Below are positions 16,158 to 23,432 of a stretch of 28,868 bases of DNA, piece after piece (the first letter of the stretch is position 1; every line of letters begins with the position of its first letter). The notes under the pieces were generated by a model. That model made no database searches, was not told the origin of the DNA, and saw only the letters and a program-made list of their open reading frames with translations. The position numbers and the translations under genes are program-made. The DNA is from Actinospica sp035552695 (GTDB taxonomy: Bacteria; Actinomycetota; Actinomycetes; Streptomycetales; Catenulisporaceae), in the NCBI RefSeq assembly GCF_035552695.1, contig NZ_DASZKT010000204.1:1-28868 (forward strand), in the 5' to 3' direction.

Positions 16158-16190
16158 CCGGTCGCCCCGTTCCGCGGACAGGAGCTCCGG

Positions 16191-17132
16191 ATGAAGATCA
16201 GCCGACTGGTCGGGCCTGGTACCTCAGAGATCGTCGACGTCGCGGACCCGAGTCCCGGCAAGGGCCAAGTCCTCGTCGAAGTGCTGGCGTGCGGCGTGTG
16301 CACCTCGGATCTCGGGGCCTGGCTCAATCACGACGCGGCGAAGCCGCCGGTGCGGCTCGGGCACGAGATAGCCGGCCGCGTCGTGGCCACCGGACGCGAA
16401 GCCGGGCGTTGGGCGGTCGGTGATCTCGTCACCGGCTTAGGCGGCGACGGGTTCGCGACTCTCGCCGTCCTGGACGCTGCGACGATTCTGCCGATCCCGC
16501 GCGGCGTCGAACCGGCGCTCGCGCTCGGCGAACCCGTCGCGTGCCTGGAGGAGGCCTTGTCCCGGGCCGGAATCGGCGCCGGGGACCGCGTCGCCGTGAC
16601 AGGCCTCGGATTCATGGGGCTCGGCCTGGTGCAACTCGCTGCTCGGCACGCCCCCGGGCTGCTGGTCGGGGTCGACCCCGACCCCGCGCGTCGGGCCCGC
16701 GCGCTGGCCCTCGGCGCGGACCTCGTCTTCGGCCCCGACGACGTGCCGGAACGGTTCCGGACCGGAACGCGCGAGACCGAGGCGCGCTTCGACCTCGTGC
16801 TCGAAGCGACGGGCGTGACCCCGGGGCTCGGCACGGCGGGAAGCCTGGTCCGCCCGTTCGGCACGCTGTGCGTGGTCGGCTACCACCACACCGGCGACGC
16901 CAAGATGGACATGGAACTCTGGTACAAGGGCGCCACGATCGTCAACGGCTTCTGCCCGGACCGTCGGCGGATGCTCGCCGCCATGGCGGACGTGCTCGAT
17001 CTGATCGCCGCGCGTCGCTTCAGCTACGCGCCGCTGATCACCCACCGGTTCGGCCTCGGCCAGGTCGACGAGGCGTTCCGTACGATGCGCGCGGCGGGCC
17101 CCGACTTCGTCAAGGGTGTCCTCGTTCCCTGA
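16191..17132 (+). CDS. Zinc-dependent MDR dehydrogenase (short form lacking the structural-zinc lobe)
   Basis: The 313-residue protein is a medium-chain dehydrogenase/reductase. Catalytic zinc ligands are visible: Cys37 in CGVCTSDL, His58-Glu59 in LGHEIAG, and Glu114 in GEPVACLEEAL, as in the sorbitol-dehydrogenase branch. The NAD(P) loop is VTGLGFMGLG (around 128-133), followed by VDPDPARRARA. Between residues 75 and 100 the usual four-cysteine structural zinc lobe is missing, which explains the short length. Members oxidise polyols, sugars or aminocyclitols; the substrate here is unknown. The ATG has AGGAG upstream. It is transcribed away from the 14-gene operon and shares its control region, so it probably acts in the same pathway. 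It converges on the GntR gene, 24 bp between stops. Confidence 0.88.
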   Translation: MKISRLVGPGTSEIVDVADPSPGKGQVLVEVLACGVCTSDLGAWLNHDAAKPPVRLGHEIAGRVVATGREAGRWAVGDLVTGLGGDGFATLAVLDAATILPIPRGVEPALALGEPVACLEEALSRAGIGAGDRVAVTGLGFMGLGLVQLAARHAPGLLVGVDPDPARRARALALGADLVFGPDDVPERFRTGTRETEARFDLVLEATGVTPGLGTAGSLVRPFGTLCVVGYHHTGDAKMDMELWYKGATIVNGFCPDRRRMLAAMADVLDLIAARRFSYAPLITHRFGLGQVDEAFRTMRAAGPDFVKGVLVP

Positions 17133-17150
17133 TTCGGAGGACTCGCCGAA
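17133..17150. terminator. Weak inverted repeat between convergent genes
   Basis: TTCGG (17133-17137) and CCGAA (17146-17150) flank an 8-base loop, in the 24-bp gap between the dehydrogenase and GntR stop codons. Position fits a bidirectional terminator, but the stem is short and has no T-run. Confidence 0.25.
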
Positions 17151-17156
17151 CGCGGC

Positions 17157-17909
17157 CTACCGGGTGAACGAGGTGCGCAGCCGGTAGCGCTCGCCGACGT
17201 ACTGGATCGTCGAGACGAACAGCGGTTCCCGCCGCTCGCCCAGCGCGAGCTGCCACATGATCAGCAGCGGATCGCCGACTTCGATCCGGAGCAGCCGCGC
17301 GGTGCGCTCGTCGGCCTTTCCCGCCTCGATGGTGCTGTCCGCGCGGGCCGGCTCGATCCCGGCCGCGGTCAGCGTGGCGTAGAGCGAGCGCACCGCGAAG
17401 TCGACCTCTGCGATATCCGGCACCAGGCCGAGCGGAATGATCGTCAGATCGAGCGCGGTCGGCACGCCCTCCAGAAAGCGGACGCGCTCGAGCCGGAACA
17501 GCGCCGTACCCGGTGCGATGGAGAACTGCTCGGCCTCGTCGAAGCTGGCCGCGCTCGACTCCGCGCGCACGATCGTCGAATGGGTCCGCAGACCCATCCG
17601 GGCCGCCGTCTCGCTGAACGACTCGAGCCGGTTCGGCCACTCCTTCTTCGACGCGGCCTTCGTGATGTACCAGCCCCGGCCGTGCGACGCGCTGAGCACG
17701 CCCTCCTCGACCAGTTGGCGCAGCGCGCGGCGCAGCGTCACCCGGCTGATGCCCAACTGCTCGCACAGTTCGCGCTCGGGCGTCAGCCGGGCACCGCGCT
17801 TGAGCACACCCGCGTCGATCTCGCCGCGGATCAGGTTGGCCGCCTGAACCCACAGCGGCTCTGGATATCCCGGCATAACGCCGCCCGCGATCGCGCGGGA
17901 CTCACTCAT
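17157..17909 (-). CDS. GntR-family (HutC subfamily, UTRA domain) regulator, paralogue of the operon-encoded one
   Basis: Starting at the ATG at 17909 (AGGGG upstream), the protein is 250 residues, the same length as the regulator at 5851-6603. The winged helix spans about 18-85, with TPERELCEQLGISRVTLRRA and wing HGRGWYITK. The UTRA domain follows to the end, with FSIAPGTALFRLERVRFLEG and a near-identical RYRLRTSF C-terminus. Two such close paralogues beside one operon could sense different intermediates, form mixed dimers, or compete for the repeats at 15908-16190. A longer frame is open to a TTG at 17987, but that extension has no ribosome site and no counterpart in the paralogue. A GC-centred near-palindrome (TATGGGCCCCTA) lies just upstream of the start and could be an autoregulatory site. 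Confidence 0.9.
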   Translation of the reverse strand: MSESRAIAGGVMPGYPEPLWVQAANLIRGEIDAGVLKRGARLTPERELCEQLGISRVTLRRALRQLVEEGVLSASHGRGWYITKAASKKEWPNRLESFSETAARMGLRTHSTIVRAESSAASFDEAEQFSIAPGTALFRLERVRFLEGVPTALDLTIIPLGLVPDIAEVDFAVRSLYATLTAAGIEPARADSTIEAGKADERTARLLRIEVGDPLLIMWQLALGERREPLFVSTIQYVGERYRLRTSFTR

Positions 17910-17996
17910 GTATGGGCCCCTATGCCCTAACCAGCAGAGAACAAAGAGAAACAGCGCAGCCAACGATAGCTCAGACCATGGACTCAAGCGGGGTGA

Positions 17997-20900
17997 TCAC
18001 GCGGGCGGGTTGACCGTCAGCGTCACCGGGACGGATGGGAGGGCATAGGGGGTGCTGCTGCCGAACACGAGCTCGGCGCCGTAGCTGCCGGGTTGGGTGA
18101 TCTGCGAGGCGCTCGTGTCCAGGGTGACGGTGACGGTCACCCGCTGGTAGGGGCGCAGAGTCAGTTGCGTGGTGCTCTCGGCCAGCCAGGGGACGCTGGC
18201 GCCCGGGTCCACGGCGTATCCCGGCAGGTATTCCACGACCGCGCTCGGGATGAGGCTGCCGGGGGTACCTCCCAGCTTGTAGAAGCCGAGCGCGCCGGCG
18301 CCGCGGTAGCCGGCGGAGTTGGCGTTCGGCAGCGCGCTCCATGTGTCGGTCTGCGGGTCGTAGGCGACGCCCTGGTTGGTCAGCGTGCTTCCGGTGGTGA
18401 CGCCGCTGGAGATGACCAGCATGCCGTTCGCTCCCGCGTACGCCGCGCCCCACAATGGGACCGGCATGTTCGGCAGCGCGGACCAGGCGTTGGTGGACGG
18501 GTCGTAGACGTAGGTGTGTTGGATGTTGTCGCCGTTGTTGTCGGTGCCGCCTGCGCAGTAGAGCTTGCCTTCGATGCCGGCGCAAGATGTCCAGGCGATC
18601 GATTCGGGGTAGGCGGCGATCTGGCTCCACGTATCGGTGGCCGGGTCGTAGACGGAAGCGTCGGTGGTTCCGCAGGTGCTCGCGCCGCAACCGCCGACGA
18701 GGTAGAGCTTGCCGTCGAGGACCGCGCTCCCAGAGCCCGCGTAGGGTGCGGGGTCCGCGGCGCCCGTGGTCCAGGTGTTGCCGGCCACGTCGTAGATTTC
18801 CAGCTTCGGATCGACCGTGCCGTCGGGGGCCCAGCCGCCCGCGACGTAGAGCTTGCCGTTGATGATGCCGTGGCCCGGCGCCTCATGGCTGTCCGCCGCC
18901 GAGGCGAGTTGGGTCCACGTGCCGGCCGTCGGATCCAGGACGTAGAGGTTGCCGGGGGCCGGGGCGCCGAAGGACAGTCCGGAGTCGCCGAACCCTGCGT
19001 AGATCTTGCCGTCGTAGGCGTCGGCGACGTTGTCCATCATGGCCGCCGGCAGGCTCTGGGCGTTCTGCCAAGCACTGTCCGAGGGCGCGGCGGATGGAGT
19101 GGCTGCCGGAGTGCCTGCCGGAGTAGTCGTGGGAGTTCCGCCGACGTGGCCCATCGGGTAGGTGCCGGCGATGCGCTGGAGGGGCGCGCTCTGGGTCGTG
19201 CTTGCAGTGCTCGGTGTGGACGCGTCGGCTTGTTGGCCGATCCGCAGCGTGGCCGGTGCGCTGCCGGTGTTGGTGACCGTCAGCGTTCTGCTCGTGCGCC
19301 CGCCCAGGTTGACGGACGCCGCGATCGATCCAGGCTCTACCTGAAGTTGCCCGGCCTTGAGCCAGTAGCTTTCCGGCGTGGCGCTGTTGGCCCGGACGTT
19401 CACTGTTTGCGTCGTGCTGATGTAGTCGAACTTGGCGGCGGTCAGGACGTGCTTACCTGTTCCGGGCACGAACAGCGAGTAGTAGCCGTCGCCGAGGTAC
19501 GGGTCTTCCGGGGTTGCGACGGTCTTTGCCTGCACGGACGTGTCGCTCTGGTCGGTGACCGTCGCGTCGACCGCTCCGTGGCCGGTGTTGGCGTCCTGCA
19601 CCGTGCCGACGACCAGGCCGCCCGGGGTGGGCGTGAAGTCGCGCTGTCCGACGAAGACGTTATCGATACCCCAGTACCAGGCGCCGTGCGCGGTGTACTG
19701 GAAGCGCAGCTGGACCGATGACTTCCCGGCGTACGCGGTGAGCGGAACGTCGAAGTGGGCATCGTTGAGGACGTAGTCCCCGCTGCTGAGATCGGGCGTC
19801 CACACCGTGGTCCAGGTGGTCCCGCCGTCGTCGCTGGCCTGCACATCGAAGGACTCGTAGTACGGGTTGTCGGTCCACATGGAGTCGAAGCCGACTTCGG
19901 GCCGGGTGTCGCCGGTGAAGTCGTACACCGGGGTGACCAGCGAGGTGTTGAAGTTGCTGCTGAACCCGTAGGAGTTGCTGTCGGCGATGGCGAATCCTCC
20001 GGCGCCACCGGTCTGATTGCCTCGGCTTCCCGGGTCGTTGAACTGCCAGCCGCCGGAGGTGCCGGGGGCGTTGACCACGCTCCAGCCGGACGGCGCGGAC
20101 GTGGTGGAGTCGAAGGTCTCGGTCGGCCCGGTCAGGCTGAGCTTGTAGCCGGGGGCGGTGGCCGTCCACGGATCGGCGCTCGCGGCGGCGTCGACGAACA
20201 GCGGGGTCCGGGCGACGCGCACGGTCTTGGTGACCTCGTCGTAGCCGGGGGCGGCGGGCGCGAAATCGAGGGTGTAGTCGCTGTTCTGAGGCAGCGTCAG
20301 CCAGTAGCGGCCGGTGTGCGGGTCGGTCCACACGGCGTTCGGGTCGCCGCTGACACTGACCTTCGCGTACAGCGGCCAGCCCTGGCCGGAGCCGTCGGTC
20401 ACCGTGCCCGAGACGATCTCGCTCGGCACCTGCGTCAGACTGAAGTTCTTCGTGCTGGTGGCGCCCGCGGCGACGGTCAGGTTCGCAGTGCCCGTCGCAT
20501 ATCCGTATGCGGTGATGCTGAGGTTCAGGCTCCCGGCGGGCAGCGCGAGTGTGTAGCGGCCCTGGGCGTCGGTGTGCGTGACGTCGGTCCCGTCGCTGAC
20601 GGTGGCTCCGACGATCGGCTTCCAGCCGGTGCGGTCGGTGACGGTGCCGGTCAGTGCGCCGTGCGGGCCGGTGCGGAACGCCTGGAGTCCGTTGGGGGTG
20701 CCCAGGCCGGTCGGGCCGTCGTAGCCGGTCACGGCGTTGCACAGGTAGCCGACCGTGCATCCGCCGTTGTTGCCGGTGGTGACGTCGTTCAGGCCGGTGC
20801 CGGCCGCGTACGGATAGGAGTTGGGGTAGGTGCCCGCGGTCGGGGCCCCGGCGTCGGCGTAGACACCGGCGATGATCGGCGAGGCCACACTGGTGCCGCC

Positions 20901-21932
20901 GTAGACGCCCCAGCCCGCGCCGCTCTCGTAGACCGCCACGCCGGTGGCCGGGTCCGCGACGGCGGAGACGTCGGCGACCGCGCGGTTGGCGCATCCGGTG
21001 TCGTGCTGGAAGGCGGGCTTGGGCTCATAGAGCGAGCAACCTGAACCGGCGCCGGACCACGCCGCCTCCGACCAGCCGCGAGCGGTCCCCGTGGCCGAAG
21101 TCAGGCTCGTACCGCCGACGGACGTGACATATTGCGAGGCCGCCGGGTAGGCCACTCCGTAGCCCGAGTCGCCTGAGGAGGCGACGACGGCGACGCCGGG
21201 GTGGTTGTAGTAGGCGTCGAGAGTGGTCGTCTCGGAGGGGTCTTCGCCGGAGCCGGGGGTTGAGGTGTAGTTGGAGCCGTACGAGTTCGACACGAACTTG
21301 GCGCCCAGGGCCACGGCCTCGTCCACGGACGCGGCGAGGTTGGTGTCGCTTTCGTCGTCGGCCTCCACGAGCAGGATGTGGGCGTTCGGGGCGGTCGCGG
21401 AGATCATGTCGAGGTCGAGGGATATCTCCCCGTCCCAACTGCCGTTCGCGGGCGGGTACTGGGTGCCGCCTCGCTGGTCGACCTTGCTGAAGCAGCCGCT
21501 CGCGGTGGTGCACGCGGGCAGGCCGTATTGCTGGCGGTAGGTCGCGAGGTCGGCCTCGGCGGTGGGATCGTCGTAGGCATCGACGATCGCGATGGTCTGC
21601 CCTGATCCGCCGTTCGACGGAAGCGAATAAGCGCCCTGTAGATCGGTCGGCCCGTACCCGGCCGGGGCGGTCGCGGCGGTCTGCGTGTGCGCGGACTGCT
21701 TGACGTCCGTACGGCGCATTGCGAAGCAGGAGAACGTGCCGGGCTTCGGCGCGTTGCAAACGGACTGATACGTGGGGGCGGCGCCGGAGGACGAGCCCGC
21801 CGCGTTCGATACCGTGCTGCCGGTCGCGGCCTGCGCCGGGACGCCGAGCAGGGCCAGTGTCGCGGCGGAGAGGACCGACACGACGCCGGCTCGCCCTGGC
21901 GTGGCACGGCCGTTGTGAAAGACATGGAACAT
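17997..21932 (-). CDS. Secreted S53 (sedolisin) serine-carboxyl peptidase with regulatory-like domains and a Kelch propeller
   Basis: This 1311-residue protein has a signal peptide (cleavage probably after AQA, residue 35). The sedolisin domain spans about 90-420: Glu169 and Asp173 in DGEISLDLD, oxyanion Asp255 in SSGDSG and nucleophile Ser348 in GGTSVASP, with the C-terminal GYDGPTGLGTPNG calcium-site region. The large propeptide usual for sedolisins is absent. Two carboxypeptidase-regulatory-like beta domains follow (about 425-580), then a jelly-roll/MAM-like domain (about 605-765), a third regulatory-like domain (770-860), an Ig-like N-half (865-900), a Pro/Thr-rich linker, six Kelch blades (about 950-1225, roughly 48-residue repeats with GKLYxxGG cores) and the Ig-like C-half (1245-1311). 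It likely degrades protein outside the cell, with binding modules to hold substrate or cell wall. Start ATG has GGGGAG upstream. It seems unrelated to the sugar operons. Confidence 0.92.
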   Translation of the reverse strand: MFHVFHNGRATPGRAGVVSVLSAATLALLGVPAQAATGSTVSNAAGSSSGAAPTYQSVCNAPKPGTFSCFAMRRTDVKQSAHTQTAATAPAGYGPTDLQGAYSLPSNGGSGQTIAIVDAYDDPTAEADLATYRQQYGLPACTTASGCFSKVDQRGGTQYPPANGSWDGEISLDLDMISATAPNAHILLVEADDESDTNLAASVDEAVALGAKFVSNSYGSNYTSTPGSGEDPSETTTLDAYYNHPGVAVVASSGDSGYGVAYPAASQYVTSVGGTSLTSATGTARGWSEAAWSGAGSGCSLYEPKPAFQHDTGCANRAVADVSAVADPATGVAVYESGAGWGVYGGTSVASPIIAGVYADAGAPTAGTYPNSYPYAAGTGLNDVTTGNNGGCTVGYLCNAVTGYDGPTGLGTPNGLQAFRTGPHGALTGTVTDRTGWKPIVGATVSDGTDVTHTDAQGRYTLALPAGSLNLSITAYGYATGTANLTVAAGATSTKNFSLTQVPSEIVSGTVTDGSGQGWPLYAKVSVSGDPNAVWTDPHTGRYWLTLPQNSDYTLDFAPAAPGYDEVTKTVRVARTPLFVDAAASADPWTATAPGYKLSLTGPTETFDSTTSAPSGWSVVNAPGTSGGWQFNDPGSRGNQTGGAGGFAIADSNSYGFSSNFNTSLVTPVYDFTGDTRPEVGFDSMWTDNPYYESFDVQASDDGGTTWTTVWTPDLSSGDYVLNDAHFDVPLTAYAGKSSVQLRFQYTAHGAWYWGIDNVFVGQRDFTPTPGGLVVGTVQDANTGHGAVDATVTDQSDTSVQAKTVATPEDPYLGDGYYSLFVPGTGKHVLTAAKFDYISTTQTVNVRANSATPESYWLKAGQLQVEPGSIAASVNLGGRTSRTLTVTNTGSAPATLRIGQQADASTPSTASTTQSAPLQRIAGTYPMGHVGGTPTTTPAGTPAATPSAAPSDSAWQNAQSLPAAMMDNVADAYDGKIYAGFGDSGLSFGAPAPGNLYVLDPTAGTWTQLASAADSHEAPGHGIINGKLYVAGGWAPDGTVDPKLEIYDVAGNTWTTGAADPAPYAGSGSAVLDGKLYLVGGCGASTCGTTDASVYDPATDTWSQIAAYPESIAWTSCAGIEGKLYCAGGTDNNGDNIQHTYVYDPSTNAWSALPNMPVPLWGAAYAGANGMLVISSGVTTGSTLTNQGVAYDPQTDTWSALPNANSAGYRGAGALGFYKLGGTPGSLIPSAVVEYLPGYAVDPGASVPWLAESTTQLTLRPYQRVTVTVTLDTSASQITQPGSYGAELVFGSSTPYALPSVPVTLTVNPPA

Positions 21933-21961
21933 GTGGCTCCCCTGAGTCTCTGCGGGTGGGT

Positions 21962-21981
21962 TGGCCGCCTTCGGGCGGCCA
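21962..21981. terminator. Hairpin with 8-bp stem and TTCG loop
   Basis: TGGCCGCC-TTCG-GGCGGCCA forms a perfect 8-bp GC-rich stem with a four-base loop (CGAA when read on the minus strand). It lies between the aldo/keto reductase stop (22048) and the protease start (21932), both on the minus strand. It may end the mutarotase-reductase transcript, or form a 5' leader stem for the protease mRNA. There is no T-run, as is common for actinobacterial terminators. Confidence 0.55.
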
Positions 21982-22047
21982 CGCGGACTGGTTCAGACCA
22001 CTTACGCGACTGCTCTCATTCTTACGCCGTCTCAGCGTCCTCAATCA

Positions 22048-23013
22048 TCACGGTTGGGCAACGGCCCGAATCAGACCTCTGGTGATGAGCTCGTCCCACA
22101 GGGCCGCGGGCGGCGCGGCCGCGAACAGCGCGCTGGTGGAGCGGACCTGTTGCGCGTCGTCGGCGCCGACGACGAGCATGCGCACGGCGGGATGGGACGC
22201 CGCGAAAGCCATGGCGGCGGCGGGGAGCGAGGTCTGGTGATCGGCGCAGACAGCGGCGATCGACGCGGCCGTGTCGAGGATCGAGCGCGGCGGAGCGCCG
22301 TATTCGAAGTGCGCCGCCGCGTCCGGCTCGGGCCGGGCGAGGATGCCGCTGTTGAAGATCGCGGCGTTGAGGACCCCGACTCCGCGTTCGAGGCATGCGG
22401 GCAGAAGTTCGTCGAGCGACGTCTGATCGAGCAGCGTGTACCGGCCGGCGAGCATGACCGTGTCGATGTCCGTGTCTCTGACGAAGCGGGTGAGCAACGC
22501 GACGTCGCCGGCGCCGACACCGAAGGAGCGGATGACGCCGTCGTCCCGCAGGCCCGCGAGCGTCGGTGCGGCGGCGGTGAGCGCCGGCTGCACGTGTTCG
22601 CCCTCTGGATCGTGAATCAGGACCGTGTCGACGCGGTCCAGTCCGAGGCGCGTCAGGCTGTCAGCGAGGGACGCGCGGACGCCCGCATCGGAGAAGTCCC
22701 AGACTCGGCGGAACGCCGCGGGCACCGCGAAGCCCTCCGTGTCGAGGCGGCCCGTCCCGCTGAAGTCGGGTACGAGCAGGCGCCCGACCTTCGTGCTGAC
22801 GGTGAACTCGTCGCGGGGTTTCTCGCGCAGGAAATCGCCGAGTCGCCGCTCCGACAGGCCGAGCCCGTAGTGCGGCGCGGTGTCGAAGTGCCTGATCCCG
22901 ACGTCCCACGCGGCCTCGAGGATCGCCCGCGCCTGTCTGTCGGTGCGCGGTTCGTAGAGATTGCCGAGTTGGGCGCAGCCGAGGGCGAGCCGGACCGTCA
23001 CCGCGTCGGCCAT
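22048..23013 (-). CDS. Aldo/keto reductase (aldose 1-dehydrogenase-like)
   Basis: The 321-residue protein shows the complete aldo/keto reductase catalytic tetrad: Asp44 and Tyr49 in FDTAPHYGLG, Lys75 in STKVGR and His134 in LIHDPE. The GLGLSERRLGDFL segment and the separate VWDFSDAGVRASLADSLTRLGLDRVD region match the D-threo-aldose/L-fucose dehydrogenase group, which oxidises C1 of an aldose to a lactone with NAD(P). The ATG at 23013 lies 16 bp inside the end of the mutarotase gene, so the two are co-translated. With the mutarotase upstream and the dehydratase-like enzyme across the promoter it fits an oxidative sugar route. Specific substrate (for example L-fucose, L-galactose or D-arabinose) is not proved. 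Confidence 0.88.
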   Translation of the reverse strand: MADAVTVRLALGCAQLGNLYEPRTDRQARAILEAAWDVGIRHFDTAPHYGLGLSERRLGDFLREKPRDEFTVSTKVGRLLVPDFSGTGRLDTEGFAVPAAFRRVWDFSDAGVRASLADSLTRLGLDRVDTVLIHDPEGEHVQPALTAAAPTLAGLRDDGVIRSFGVGAGDVALLTRFVRDTDIDTVMLAGRYTLLDQTSLDELLPACLERGVGVLNAAIFNSGILARPEPDAAAHFEYGAPPRSILDTAASIAAVCADHQTSLPAAAMAFAASHPAVRMLVVGADDAQQVRSTSALFAAAPPAALWDELITRGLIRAVAQP

Positions 23014-23432
23014 GACAGGTCCCAGATGAGCTCGCCGCGCGTGGCGGACGGGCGCGAAGCGGCGGGCACGTCGTCCCCGGCCGCCGCGTCCCCGGCCGCC
23101 GCGTCTCCGTCCGCTGTGTCTCCGTCCGCTGTGTCGTCTCCGGCCGCGTCATCCCCGGCCGTCGGCGCGAGGAACGGCGCGACCTCCCGCTGCCAGGCGC
23201 GGTTCGTCGGATCGGCGCTCAGCCGCGCCTCCATCCGCGCACGGTCGCAGGCTTCGACGACATGAGTCAGCGTCGTGCCGCTGCGGTAGATGCGCCAGCC
23301 GAGCACCCCGGCGTCCCGCATCACGCGGTCCAGGTCGGCCGGGATGGCGCGATGGAAGTGTTCGTAGTCGCGTTCCCGGCCGGTCGCCAGGTAAGTGCGG
23401 AACTCGAATGTCTCCGGCGGTGCGGAAGTCAT
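22998..23432 (-). CDS. L-rhamnose mutarotase-family protein with a low-complexity insertion
   Basis: The 144-residue protein contains the RhaM/DUF718 core: an N-terminal strand EFRTYLATGRERDYEHFHRAI with the catalytic-type His27, then DLDRVMRDAGVLGWRIYRSGTTL, and ADPTNRAWQREVAPFL. The C-terminal strand GELIWDLSWPTR ends the fold. These enzymes interconvert the alpha and beta forms of a 6-deoxy sugar such as rhamnose or fucose, supplying the anomer used by the next enzyme. Family members are about 104-110 residues. The extra length is an Asp/Ala/Gly/Thr stretch (about 92-121) encoded by 15-bp DNA repeats and inserted before the last strand. The ATG has AAGGA upstream. It is the first gene of a two-gene unit with the aldo/keto reductase, divergent from the FCD-type regulator. 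Confidence 0.82.
   Translation of the reverse strand: MTSAPPETFEFRTYLATGRERDYEHFHRAIPADLDRVMRDAGVLGWRIYRSGTTLTHVVEACDRARMEARLSADPTNRAWQREVAPFLAPTAGDDAAGDDTADGDTADGDAAAGDAAAGDDVPAASRPSATRGELIWDLSWPTR
23074..23161. repeat. In-frame 15-bp tandem repeat (about six units) inside the mutarotase gene
   Basis: Units run 23074-23088, 23089-23103 (identical, TCCCCGGCCGCCGCG), 23104-23118, 23119-23133 (identical, TCTCCGTCCGCTGTG), 23134-23148 and a partial 23149-23161. Read on the minus strand they encode a five-residue period, DAAAG or DTADG. Because 15 is a multiple of three, gain or loss of units keeps the frame. Confidence 0.85.

Larger units (their letters stand above)
15908..16190. promoter_or_regulatory. 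Divergent control region between the 14-gene operon and the MDR dehydrogenase
   Basis: This 283-bp gap separates two outward-facing transcription units and is richer in AT than its surroundings. It holds six copies of the pentamer ACTGG or its complement CCAGT (starting 15963, 15974, 16109, 16114, 16142, 16152), far above the roughly 0.5 expected in such a span. ACTGG and CCAGT are the outer parts of the DasR operator consensus, whose centre is TCTAGA, and a TCTAGA also occurs here. A possible -10 for the dehydrogenase is TACACT at 16149-16154, with an AGGAG ribosome site at 16180-16184. An additional inverted repeat TTCCG-T-CGGAA lies at 16024-16034. A -35 for either side is not clear. Confidence 0.7.

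Noticed and set aside
17910..17987. TTG-initiated extension of the second GntR gene giving a membrane-like N-terminus
   Set aside because: No ribosome site precedes the TTG, the paralogue lacks such an extension, and the ATG at 17909 gives the same 250-residue length.
17910..17996. A terminator for the protease gene
   Set aside because: I could not find a convincing stem-loop here, only short palindromes such as GTGATCAC over the stop codon.
18093..19721. 542-residue plus-strand frame within the protease gene
   Set aside because: Shadow of a well-supported secreted protease with ordered domains; Gly/Arg/Val-rich and no motifs.
23074..23161. CRISPR-like array
   Set aside because: The repeats are only 15 bp, directly tandem with no spacers, and lie in a coding frame.
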